Source: Carposina sasakii
Lineage: Eukaryota; Arthropoda; Insecta; Lepidoptera; Carposinidae
Direction: 5' to 3'
Assembly (NCBI GenBank): GCA_014607495.2
Contig: CP053156.1
Coordinates: 7,192,001 to 7,256,000 of the forward strand
Length of the DNA stretch: 64,000 nt
Shown here: positions 54,367-64,000 of the stretch, piece by piece
Layout of the letters: each line of letters opens with the position of its first letter
How positions within the stretch are numbered: the first letter of the stretch is position 1
Made by a program: the position numbers and the translations under genes
Notes under the pieces: generated by a model
What the model was told of the DNA's origin: nothing
Seen by the model: only the letters and a program-made list of their open reading frames with translations
Database searches by the model: none

Positions 54367-56371
54367 TACTTCATATACTAGGAAATCTGCATATCGACAT
54401 AATACTGCAGAACACATTAAATAAGAAAATGTCAAAAAAGAATACATAGATGGTTAAGATCTCCGATCAACGAAATCAATGGTGTGTCTATATTAGCTGT
54501 TATATTTGCCTTATTTTAAAGTGAAACAAATCCCTTCATATTTTAGGTAAAAGGGCATATAAGTAATAGAGGCGTATATTTTACAGCTAGTAGATTTCCT
54601 AGCCTAAAACAAAAAGTAAGTAGATACCTCTTCAACATTTTAGTGTACAAGATGACATTCACGTACAACATTCTCAATAGCCCACGAAGAGCTATTTATT
54701 ATAATTTATTAGAAAACATGTTCCCGTTTAACTAGGTCCGTGAATCTGTCTCGTTACTACTGTTTATTATTACGCCGGAGGTAAACACGTAAATTGACCA
54801 ATAACTCGTTTTCTTAGCTCATTTGGCTCGGGCAATGCAGCGAAGCATTTACGTAACGCATTTAGTAGACTCTCGGCGACCAAAGTTTCCGTCAACGACC
54901 GAGTGTGGCGCTAACAACTACGTCCATCTTTATAAATCACTCCATATTTCTCCAGTTCCGCGCGCAAACGTCGCAAACGCTATTTTGTTAATTGTAGTAC
55001 GAAGTGGATACACTTGCGCCAGCGCATTGCTATTACACTAATTGCGTTGTTCGCTTCCATATACTAGACGTTTTATGATTATCATAATACATAGGTGTAA
55101 TGGAAGACGGCTAGTATACAGGAACATTTCTTTGTGTCCATTACGCGGTTTCTTTATGCGTTGCACAGGAAGTGAGTCACAGGAAACACTGTGGACGCGT
55201 TACCAAAGTGTGCTTATTCCCGAATAAAAAATTGTTAATTACACGAGCTTTTACAGAAACCGAACGCGCATGGCGATTAGATAGTTACGTCCGTCCGGTG
55301 AAGTACAACAGGACCTGTTGTGCGCGGTCCACACACCCGAATGAGGTCACATCCTCCACACGTGTGTGGGTTCACCATAACGCGGTGTTTTTATTGGCTT
55401 TTTATTCAACAATGTACGTTATATAGAGAGGTATTCTCCTATTGAGTGTTGGGCCATCGAAACAAAATGCGCTTTATAGCTATATGTGCGCTACTATATC
55501 TTAAAGAAAGCTACATCGGTAAACTTTCACAGTAACATCTACTTACACAAACGTGGACACGTTACACTAAACGTGATCTCCGTCCCTAATTTGGAAAAAA
55601 AAGCTATGTACATAATGTATGTTCTAAAAACCTTTCAATCTTTGATCAAGTATCTACCTAATTGATACAAATATACGAAGTATCTACCTATTTAAGTATT
55701 AAAAATTATAGACTATAATATTATCTTAACTATTCTTTATTCCACATAAATATGTAAGATAAAAAACACGCCACCAAATGCGCAATAAACCTGCCTATTG
55801 ACCTGTCTATTCTAATTGGGAACGCGAGGTAAATGCCGCAAACTTATCAACAGCGACGCTACTATCTATGCCATTGCTAACAAATCAAGTGAATTAACCT
55901 AGAGCAATGTAAGTTTCAGATTTCCACCGCTTGAGCTAAGTTTGCGGCATATACCTAATGACGCTTTCTCATTAGAGCACAGTTGTCGCGTCGCAATAGA
56001 ATAAACCTCATATTAATAAGTTTTCAAAAGTTAACTGCTACTGACCAAAATAACTGTAGATTTTATAACGTCATTATAGGTAAAGCAGTTTGACAACATG
56101 GAAATTTAGTCATTTATCTGATTGATTACATAGCGAGAAATAAATAATATCTGAAATTGTCAACAGACAAATATTATAATGAGCCGGTTACATAAAGCAA
56201 TTATCAGGATTCATCCAGAGAGGATCAACAGAGGAGACATGAAAATGTAAAAATAAAACTTCTGCGAAGATCTAATATGTCACTCGAGTATGAATTATGA
56301 AGATAATACGGCAGCTGTTCGACAGTTCGATATTACTACTTTGGAAGCGACAACTAGGTTGTAAAAGGTTA
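54367..56371. other. Mostly unique DNA, no gene seen
   Basis: 54780-55060 is a non-repeated, GC-richer block. TATAAAT at 54931-54937 lies about 24 bp before TCCAGTTCCG, a weak promoter-like arrangement. ORFs of 61-84 codons at 54823-55426 in three frames have no recognised domain. The rest is AT-rich. Confidence 0.3.
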
Positions 56372-56510
56372 GAAAGAAGAATAGAGACTCTTTCTCGAGT
56401 CAGGACTGAATGGTTGGCATACTCTATACGCAAAAAATATATTCTTCCTTTATCTAGTTATTATATAGCTATGTGGATTTGTCGCTAAGACGGGAGATAT
56501 AACTCTCACA
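56372..56510. mobile_element. Family J copy J4, partial
   Basis: TCTCGAGTCAGGACTGAATG, CTTTATCTAGTTATTATATA, GCTATGTGGATTTGTCGC and AACTCTCACATGCACCCCGT follow the right half of family J. Confidence 0.6.
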
Positions 56511-56599
56511 TGCACCCCGTATCATATTTACTAAACATTTTTTTTTATTTAACAGCAGCACACTCACTTTTTTAGAACAAACTCGTATTTGGTCCGCTA

Positions 56600-56680
56600 T
56601 CATTAGCTCTGTGCATTTGACAATTAGATGTGAGGTGGGTAAGAGATCTCTCTTACCCACCTCTTGCTATTACTGCTGGT
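56600..56680. mobile_element. Family J TIR fragment ending in a 30-bp perfect palindrome
   Basis: TAGCTCTGTGCATTTGAC and TTAGATGTGAGG match a J inverted repeat. AGGTGGGTAAGAGA at 56633 pairs perfectly with TCTCTTACCCACCT ending at 56662 around TC. Confidence 0.55.
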
Positions 56681-57103
56681 AAGGTATCCTAGTGAGTTAC
56701 CCACCTAAATACTCTGACGTCAATGGACAGCCTATTTGCGCGTATTATCGCTTCGATAAGCGAAAGGTGAAGGATCGCGTCCACGTGGACGTACCTACAG
56801 CCGCTTCTAGGAAGCTTTATCTCGTGATTGATTGCTCTTTGTTGTTCTAATGATGTGGCATGTACCTGGAGGTCCTCTTGTAACATCTGCAAATCCATTT
56901 AGCACATATGTTTTTTTATTCTTTTTGACCATAATTGGTGATCCGACACCGAAACATTGTATGTGACGATCTTTAACAAATCAATAATTAGAAACATAAT
57001 AAATTTTTTAATTGATTTCAATAATTATTGTATAACAGTATTAAAGTTGTGTAATTAAACATAATAATTACTTGCAATATGCATTTTAACAGTTTAAGTA
57101 ACT
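56681..57103. other. No gene seen
   Basis: The 69-codon minus ORF at 56689-56898 has no recognised domain. The remainder is AT-rich. Confidence 0.4.
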
Positions 57104-57114
57104 AAAATCAAAAG

Positions 57115-57514
57115 TTCACTATGGGTGCGCCCACCACCGGGCCCTACACTCATACACATTACATTAATTATAATATATAACATTACATTACAGTAATGTG
57201 TTGGGTTTTAGAGGTTCATAGTAATTAGTGGTTTACTAATTTACTAATTTCTATAATCCTGAGGATGCCACGGTTGTTGGCGAAACATATGTAGATTATT
57301 TATCTAGTTTTGATTTCGGAATGGTGCAATGTATCGTCTTGCATGCTAGGTGCTCGGGTCTGGTTTCTCATGGCGATTGTAGTTAGTGCAAGTGCCTGTT
57401 ATCGCAATTAAGTTATCAGATCCGAGGGTCAGTGGAGGGTGTAGGGCCCGTGGTGGGCGCACCCATAGTGAATGTTTGAACTTCCGAATTGTAACGCCTA
57501 ATAATTTCATTTAT
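57115..57514 (+). mobile_element. Family E copy E3a, 400 bp, 11-bp target duplication
   Basis: Starts TTCACTATGGGTGCGCCCAC and ends TAATAATTTCATTTAT, the same two ends as E1. It is flanked by AAAATCAAAAG at 57104-57114 and 57515-57525. It keeps a longer interior than E1 (CCTGAGGATGCCACGGTTGT, GCTAGGTGCTCGGGTCTGG). Its 57223-57513 part is complementary to E3b. Confidence 0.88.
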
Positions 57515-57525
57515 AAAATCAAAAG

Positions 57526-57565
57526 GGCAATTCCTGTTGCGATAAGGTAATCATCAAGTTTGCAA
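57526..57565. other. Host spacer between two E insertions
   Basis: GGCAATTCCTGTTGCGATAA and the following bases are host DNA between the target duplications of E3a and E3b. Confidence 0.7.
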
Positions 57566-57575
57566 ATATAGGTAA

Positions 57576-57906
57576 ATGAAATTGTATTAGGCGTTACAAT
57601 TCGGAAGTTCAAACATTCACTATGGGTGCGCCCACCACCGGGCCCTACACCCTCCACTGACCCTCGGATCTGATAGATAACTCATAATTGCGAAAACAGG
57701 CACTTGCACTAACTACAATCGCCACGAGAAACTAGACCCGAGCACCTAGCATGCAAGACGATACATTGCACTATTTCCGAAATCAAAAACTAGATAAATA
57801 ATCTACATATGTTTCGCCAACAACCGTGGCATCCTCAGGATTATAGAAATTAGTAAACCACTAATTATTATAATTAGTGGTTTACTAATTTACTACCCAT
57901 AGTGAA
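57576..57906 (-). mobile_element. Family E copy E3b, 331 bp, opposite orientation, 10-bp target duplication
   Basis: Long end on the left (ATGAAATTGTATTAGGCGTT), short end on the right (TACCCATAGTGAA). ATATAGGTAA flanks it at 57566-57575 and 57907-57916. Its sequence complements E3a over about 290 bp, so the pair forms a 644-bp palindrome (57223-57866). Confidence 0.85.
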
Positions 57907-57922
57907 ATATAGGTAACTAAAA

Positions 57923-58997
57923 AACAAAACGATTTTATTTGTTTAAAACCTGCTAGATTTAATTTAATTGTATCTAGTTTGGCAACTATTGTAGAATCAA
58001 ACCTTTTGTTTACGCAGGGTTCACCTCGTACCACCCTACGAGCATGAAGTGTCGTCATAACAGATTCCGCACCATTTACCATCGCCTCACCTTTGCCTCA
58101 CTTGGCCCAGCTCCAACCGATGCCACGATTTGCACAGTCCACCTCACCATCACATACACCCTGATCTATCTCCATCATACAGTTAAACGTTAAACTGCGA
58201 GTGTAGCATTGGAGGGTGTACGCATTTTACTTTCGATTCGCTGTCGAAAAGTTCGCTGACAAGTCAATAGGTGAGTAGGAAACTGTTTCTTTGAAAATTA
58301 TGTCAATGTCGCTAACGTGTCCATAGTACATACCTACATAATGTTATCCGTAGCAATAATAAAATAAAAATTGTGGCTACATTCATCCGTATTGGTAATT
58401 TCATATTAATTTGTATTTTCCTGTTACATTTTATACCTACATTTTATAGCATGGTAGAGAAAATAAATAAAGTATGTAACAATAATATAAGGGTATTCAT
58501 GCAATTCTTTAAACAACGCAATCTACGTTGCTTCACAAAATCTTAAACAAAACTGAATGCCCAACCGTAGTAGTTAATCCATTTAGTTTTCACCCAGTGA
58601 AATTGTAAAAGAAACCACTTTCCATTGTGTTTGAAGACAATAGCTGATCCGAAGCTGGCGGAGTGCCCGACGGAGGATCACCACTTAAGCTTACAATATT
58701 TGTAATTGTAATGCATTGGAAATAACGAGTCTTTTAATTCTTTGTATTTATATCGAAAGATCAGAAAATTAAGCAGTAATTATCAGGGCAGGATATTTAT
58801 TTAACCATGTAGTAGTAGATATCTAAGTTTTTATGAATGGTACCTAAGTAGGATGGTTTCTTTCATACAAGTGATACAACATCATCTCACACTGCCCGCA
58901 CCGTCATCATTTCCACAGTGGAATGGAAACAATCCTGCTGCAGGGACTGTCCAAATACCTGTGTGAAGCTATGTAGAAGTAATATAGAAGTAGTTTC
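57923..58997. other. No gene seen
   Basis: Includes 58010-58260, a GC-richer non-repeated patch with a 65-codon minus ORF (57885-58082) lacking a recognised domain. Confidence 0.4.
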
Positions 58998-59570
58998 TGT
59001 AGTAAGAGGTGGTAGAGAGAGAGAGAGATAGGTACATCTCATCTGAACGTCAAATTCACAGATCTATATAATAACTAGACGAAATAAGTGTAAATACTTC
59101 TAAAGTATAGTTCTTAGCCGCGTGGTGCCGGCAGAGTAGAGTTTGTACAACCCCTGCCTGCCTGTGGGTATCGTACGAGGTGATTAAGGGTTTCCGGGAG
59201 GCGGGCAGCAGCGCCTCTCGAACTAACAACATAATCTTAAAAATCACACTGCGGTCACCAACCCGCCTGCCCAACGTGGTGACTACAGGCAAAACCCCCC
59301 TGTACCAGTAGCCTTGTGGCGTGACCTTGGGAGGCCTACGTCCAGCAGTGGACTGTAATAGGCTGAAGAAGAAGAAGACTTCTCAAGTAAGGTGTTGGGT
59401 GGGCGAATAGACACTGTTCTGACTTTGTTAGGACTGAATGGACTTTGTGCAGAAATCAGTGTTTAGTTTCTTTTTACACGCGAAGCACATTATTACTTAC
59501 CTACTTTGAACATTCGCTCAAATGGAAGATACCTACATCTCTCTATCACCCACTACATGCTACGGGTGCA
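58998..59570. mobile_element. Family J copy J3, interrupted by a B SINE
   Basis: Left arm GTCAAATTCACAGATCTATA then TAACTAGACGAAATAAGTG. The right part resumes at GACACTGTTCTGACTTTG and GGACTGAATGGACTTTGTGC, and ends CATGCTACGGGTGCA at 59570. The SINE at 59117-59375 lies between. Confidence 0.65.
59117..59375 (+). mobile_element. Family B SINE copy B7, full length, nested in J3
   Basis: GCCGCGTGGTGCCGGCAGAG at the 5' end; CAGTGGACTGTAATAGGCTG plus (AAG)n at the 3' end. No exact target duplication is visible, though GTTCTTA and CTTCTCA at the junctions may be remnants. The 78-codon minus ORF is a shadow. Confidence 0.88.
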
Positions 59571-61417
59571 GATAGAAGATTATATTTACTTACCAAACAT
59601 AAATTTATTTTCCTAAAGGTTAAGTTTTCTTTAAGTTCCTTAATATCCTCAGCTTTAGCATATTATTTCATAAAGAAAACACTGTTCTAAGAGAACTTCT
59701 CCCAATTTGGCATCACATTTACTTCAAGAAACACTATTACTATAAAAACTAACCTATGAATATCCACAAAAGAATGCAAAAATGCAAAGTAGCCAACACT
59801 TCTGACTGTAATTACTTGAGCGCAATACAGAGGGCAGTGTCGCGTGGCGTTATATCGTAGCGTAGCGCAACGTAGCGCGACGTGGCGCGGCGTGAACACC
59901 GGAAACCTGGCGCAATAAAGGTTCGCATCGGCGCATTGTTTTTATGTCGCGCTCCGGAAGCGATGTCGCGCCAACTCGCGACAAGACGTGGTGCTTACGG
60001 CTTTCACATAGAGGAGTTTTCCATAGATATTAGCTTTCACATAGATATCACAAGCGTTTTTCAATATAAATAAGATACATAGCTGCTGAAGACGTCCAAA
60101 TAAATCTAATACTTATAAGAATGCAATGTGAGCATAGAATGTTGTAAAAAGAATTTCGATAGAAACGAAAATTTGCTACTCGTATCCCCAAAGTATAATA
60201 TACAAGTTAAGGACAGGTAGATAAGGACCATCTGTAAAAATATAGCCTGAAGACATCACATAAAATAGAGACTGTAAATTGTATTTTTGTTTCATATAAT
60301 TTGATTTTCTAAAATGGCGACAAAACCATTTTAAGCCCCAGACAGATGTATATATTAAAAAAGTCGGTACCTTTAGACCTCACGCTGACGTAGGTATCAG
60401 GCAAAAAAAACTCTTAGTATGGGTACAACATGACAAACTCCATAGTTTTTTCAACATGAAAAGATATCCACCAGATATCTCACCAACCGCCGCGTTTTAT
60501 AACAGCTAGTGTGAAATTTTAATTGCTCACCTCCAGTGGCGGGTGTAGAAAAAACTGGCAATAACCGGCTCTTCCCGGGATAATGTGCCAAATACCGACA
60601 CTTACTCCACACCCTTATGCTGCAGCTTCAGGACTGACGAACATTCTCGAATATAGTTTGCTTATAGCAAAATGTTGCAGTATGGAATTTTAAATGAAGT
60701 TTAGTTTAAGTGATAGAAGTTAATCACTTAATAAGTTAATTCTACAATCCTAATTAATGCTTTTATCGATTGCCGAAAGGATCTATATAAAATGTAAGAT
60801 AATATTTTTCGTTTTACATATAAAACTATAAAAATAACATTAGAATAAAATTTTTACTGATCAAATTTAAATATATTTTTTACGTATTGTAACTAGTAAA
60901 AACATAACAACTACTAATTTATAACTTGATTGCCTACATTTAATATATCTACAAATTAAATTAAACAATGTAGTAGGTACTTACTTAACTATGTACTACC
61001 TATACCTATACCTATTTGCTCAATGGTAACTTATATCACCTTCACCTTCAGTTTCAAGTTGGACCTTCACCGATAAAATTGGTGAAATTCTAGAGAAGGG
61101 TCAGGTCAAGAGTACCCTCAATCGACGAACATGCATGAAGAATATCATGAAAGTAAATGAAGCGAAATAGGTGTGTCAGGTCAGGAATCGTAGCAAGTGG
61201 AGATCCGTGATCTCTGCCTACCTCTGCGATTGTATGTAAGTTGTATCTAGAAATAGGTTTATTGGAAAAACTAAGAATAAAAACTGAATATGCGATTAGA
61301 TTTTTTAAAGAGGAGTAAATAATTATAACTTAAATAATTTTACCCTTAACGTAGGTATACTTACAGTTGACAAGGAATAACCAAAGCTTCATGAAGGCAG
61401 GTTTAGTATAGTAGGTG
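59571..61417. other. No gene seen; CGTAG-rich block at 59840-59895
   Basis: 59840-59895 contains CGTAGCGTAGCGCAACGTAG then CGCGACGTGGCGCGGCG. It underlies ORFs on both strands (70 and 63 codons) that are not supported. The rest is AT-rich. Confidence 0.4.
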
Positions 61418-61873
61418 TACCAAGGTGTTCGATCAGTGCGTTCTACCAGCCATGAGTTCTACAGAGCCGAGACGTGGAACCTGACGGTGGGGCTGGCTCA
61501 CCGATTGCATGTCACTCAGAGAGCTATGGAAAGGTCAATGCTCGGAATCTCGCTAATGGACAAAGTCCGATACGAGATTATCCTGCAGAAGATCAAAGTG
61601 ACAGACATAGTCTCGAAATGTAGCAGACTGAAGTGGCAGTGGGCCGGCCACATCTGTCGTAGAACCGATGGACGGTGGAGTAAACGGGTTCTCGAATGGA
61701 GACCGCGACTCGGCAAGCGTATCGTTGGGCGCCCTCCGGCCAGATGGACCGATGACTTAAAGAGGGCGGCTGGTAGTGACTGGATGGTAAAAACGGGAGA
61801 TGGAGCCTTGTGGCGTACTCTGGGGGAGGCCTACGTCCGGCAGTGGACTGCAATAGGCTGACGACGACGACAA
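61418..61873 (+). pseudogene. RTE-type LINE relic, C-terminal region, longest copy
   Basis: Family motifs run from VFDQCVLPAMS (frame starting near 61427). A two-base insertion near 61455 shifts to AETWNLTVGLAHRLHVTQRA, then WQWAGHICRRTDGRW, VLEWRPRLGKRIVGRPPARW, and LWRTLGEAYVRQWTAIG before TGA at 61859-61861. The tail is (CGA)n. The first 16 or so residues of the 148-codon ORF at 61415 are out of the ancestral frame. Catalytic YADD and endonuclease domains are absent. About 145 codons remain. Confidence 0.9.
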
Positions 61874-61879
61874 GACGTA

Positions 61880-61945
61880 AAGATCAAGTTGCTAGCTAAT
61901 CGCCTGATGCACGAGATGCATCAGTTGATGTTTTCTAGCCGTAAA
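61880..61945 (-). repeat. Family F fragment
   Basis: ATCAAGTTGCTAGCTAATCG, CATCAGTTGATGTTTTCTAG on the minus strand. Confidence 0.45.
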
Positions 61946-62934
61946 TGAGTGTGACACATATCTATTATTATTTCAAACAGGTATATATTTTACTATAAAT
62001 AACAAAAGCCTACTCGTATTACCCTAAGGAAAACAAGTTACTAATTCAATGCAACCACAGAATATTGTTTTACCTGTAGTACGTTCAAAATAACTCATTA
62101 TATAGTAGTAAGCTGCTCGCGACAGTTTCCTTCCCTGTATGAGGCTGCTTTATACCAGACGATCCGACCGACTAACCACATTTGCATAATAACATACATA
62201 CACTAATCTTAATGCAATATAGTTTTTCTTAACAACGTCTTAAAAATCTAAATGAGGACCAACTTCCTGTTAGTAGAATTTGATCTTGCTAGAAATGAAA
62301 CCCAAGCTGTATACCTATGCTTTTGTGCTTTAGGTACTTTCACTTCATGCTGAAACAAGTTCTCAGAATAACTGATACTATTTACACTGGATAAATAATG
62401 TTGTAAATCCTTGTTGAAAGTTAATGTTATTTCATTAACAACAGAATGAATATAAATAATGCGTTGTTTTACGTTCACGTAGCTGGGGCAAGGACGAATC
62501 TCTCATAGATTTTTCTTGTGATTCGATGGCGTTACGGCTACGAGTAAAACGGTTCATGCTTCCCCTACTGTATAAATTTGTTTCTTTGTCGTATCGACAT
62601 TACACCAATATCGGATCGGTGGTTGTGATAGCGCTGTCGCTTCACTCTATAATTAATGGTATAATAACAATAGAACCCTAGTTTTTACGACGTTCTTTAA
62701 ACAAAAGGTAACAGCAACTTTCACTGCATTAGCGCTGCGACGTGCGAATAATGCCCAATTCAGTGCTCAGCATTACTACGCGGTAAGGGATTAGTTTTAA
62801 GGTTTTGTATTCCGACACACTATGTAGATAACCTGCATCAACTCCTTTGAATGATTTTCTAGCAAAAAAAGCTAGCTAAAAACTTTTAAAAATAGAATAA
62901 GTCTAGCTAAAAACTATGAAAAATAACTAGTATG
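61946..62934. other. No gene seen
   Basis: AT-rich. The 76-codon minus ORF at 62248-62478 has no recognised domain. Confidence 0.4.
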
Positions 62935-63065
62935 AAAAATCGTCTCTATATAAAATTCAACATGGCGGCTATACTCGTATTTATCGTATTTTGACAGGCA
63001 AAATGTCGATACATCGGTTTATCATATCGTGTTTCGCAGGTTATGCTACCTGGGCTGGCAATATC
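62935..63065 (+). repeat. Family L copy L2
   Basis: TAAAATTCAACATGGCGGCT, TATTTATCGTATTTTGACAG, CGTGTTTCGCAGGTTATGCT. It matches 35878-36012 in inverse, with about 20 bp extra in the middle. Confidence 0.6.
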
Positions 63066-64000
63066 CCTTTACGATCTTTGATATCAGGACCTAGAAGAAT
63101 ACGAGTATAGCCGTGCAATACTTGCTAAATACTTATACATACAATTATGTACAAACGGACAAACTATTTCATAGAATTAAGTACAAACACTCTGGCTGGT
63201 AGGAGATCTTATTTTTTATTGTACACAAAACATTACAGTAAATACAGAGAAATTTACAAAATAATGCATACAAAGGCGTGCTTATCTCTGCAAGAGATTT
63301 TTTACAGCATACCAGAGAGCAAAGTTGAGACCAATAAGTTATAATGTGTACAGACACAATTAAAGCTAGGTCAATTTGTAATACCAAAAATAAAATATAC
63401 TTACATACATAAATAGATACATACATGTATCCATACAATCAAATAATAAAAGTACATGTTAGACACAATAACAATACAGGATAGGAATAAAATAAATAAA
63501 ACAATAGGAAAAGCTACACAATTCGGCAAATAATTGAATAATTGATCTTTATATAAAATGGGTAATATGTTCAAATAAAATCGCATATTCGTCGGCTAGT
63601 CTTGCACCTAGTGTGTCCCTGCACTCGGGAGGAACGAAGAGGGACGTGGTGAGTGGTACTCCTCACTGAGGATCTTTAATTACCGTGACGAGACAGAATT
63701 TAAAACAAGACATTATAAAAACGTTAATCCCGTGGTCTATTGTTTAATTTATTCGTACACTATAGAAAACTTACCTAACGCAAAGAGGGTTATTGCCATT
63801 TATTTTACGCTTATGTTTCTTTATTAAGATTATTAAATTATCCTCGAACCTAATGAACCATAGAACCTAATGCGATACTTTGAGGGAGTTAAAAGGCAAA
63901 CATGAAATTTGGGTATACCAATCCCAAAAGACTAATGGAGTTATTAGATACCTATCGCGAGCTAGGAAGAGTTACCCTACCACTGAATTACCTGTAAGTC
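63066..64000. other. No gene seen to the window end
   Basis: AT-rich with overlapping hydrophobic ORFs of 61-89 codons on both strands (63147-63586) over low-complexity DNA, not supported. 63590-63710 is slightly GC-richer and unique. Confidence 0.4.

Noticed and set aside
54931..54958. TATA box and initiator of a host promoter
   Set aside because: Spacing is short, the initiator match is poor and no downstream ORF is credible; kept only as a remark.
57098..57922. GTAACTAAAA on both sides of the 57-kb palindrome as the target duplication of one large element
   Set aside because: The inner duplications AAAATCAAAAG and ATATAGGTAA fit the ends of two separate E elements better. The outer match is probably coincidence.
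61415..61463. First 16 or so residues of the 148-codon ORF as a genuine N-terminus
   Set aside because: LINE homology continues upstream in another frame (VFDQCVLPAMS), so these residues come from a frameshift.

Overview
The window looks like insect nuclear DNA, most likely from a moth or butterfly. It is AT-rich and full of short interspersed repeats. No open reading frame looks like a host gene: the longest is 207 codons and is the antisense shadow of a retrotransposon relic. Evidence for Lepidoptera is an RTE-type LINE/SINE tail (CAGTGGACTGCAATAGGCTGA plus GAT/GAC/GAA repeats), a GGACGCCCGCGAC repeat with Helitron-like ends, tRNA-derived SINEs and many GTACCTAC-type microsatellites. The species assignment is inference from remembered repeat text, because no search could be run.

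The sequence reads as a gene desert or very long intron. I name repeat families by letter. A: Helitron-like, 5' TC and 3' CTAG, 13 copies. B: about 256-bp SINE, mobilised by an RTE LINE. C and D: TA-flanked MITEs ending CAGGGTG. E: long-TIR element with 10-11-bp target duplications. F: commonest unclassified repeat, about 19 pieces. G, H and I: tRNA-derived SINEs. J: about 300-bp long-TIR MITE. K: hAT-type MITE with 8-bp duplications. L, M, N and O: small unclassified repeats. LINE relics lie at 27.2, 31.8, 32.0-32.6, 52.8 and 61.4 kb.

Layout. 0-10 kb: A, B, C, F and K copies. 10-16 kb: F copies, one truncated C and a GC-rich island. 16-22.1 kb: a complete B with target duplication, an AT-rich minisatellite, C, G, a head-to-tail A pair and a complete E. 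22-31 kb: unique DNA, four D copies, a LINE relic, and B, C and G copies. 31-36 kb: LINE relics, H and E. 36-44.6 kb is the least repetitive part and holds unique blocks that may be cis-regulatory. 44.6-54.4 kb: N within F, G, H, I, J, hairpins and a small GC-rich insertion. 54-64 kb: unique DNA, a palindrome made by two opposed E insertions, B nested in J, and a LINE relic.

No rRNA, functional tRNA, CRISPR array, operon, origin or intact transposase gene was found. The most informative content is the structure of the mobile elements: resolved target duplications, nested insertions, and a SINE whose tail copies the last codons of a resident LINE. I see no convincing undescribed functional system. 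Family E is the best candidate for something not previously catalogued.
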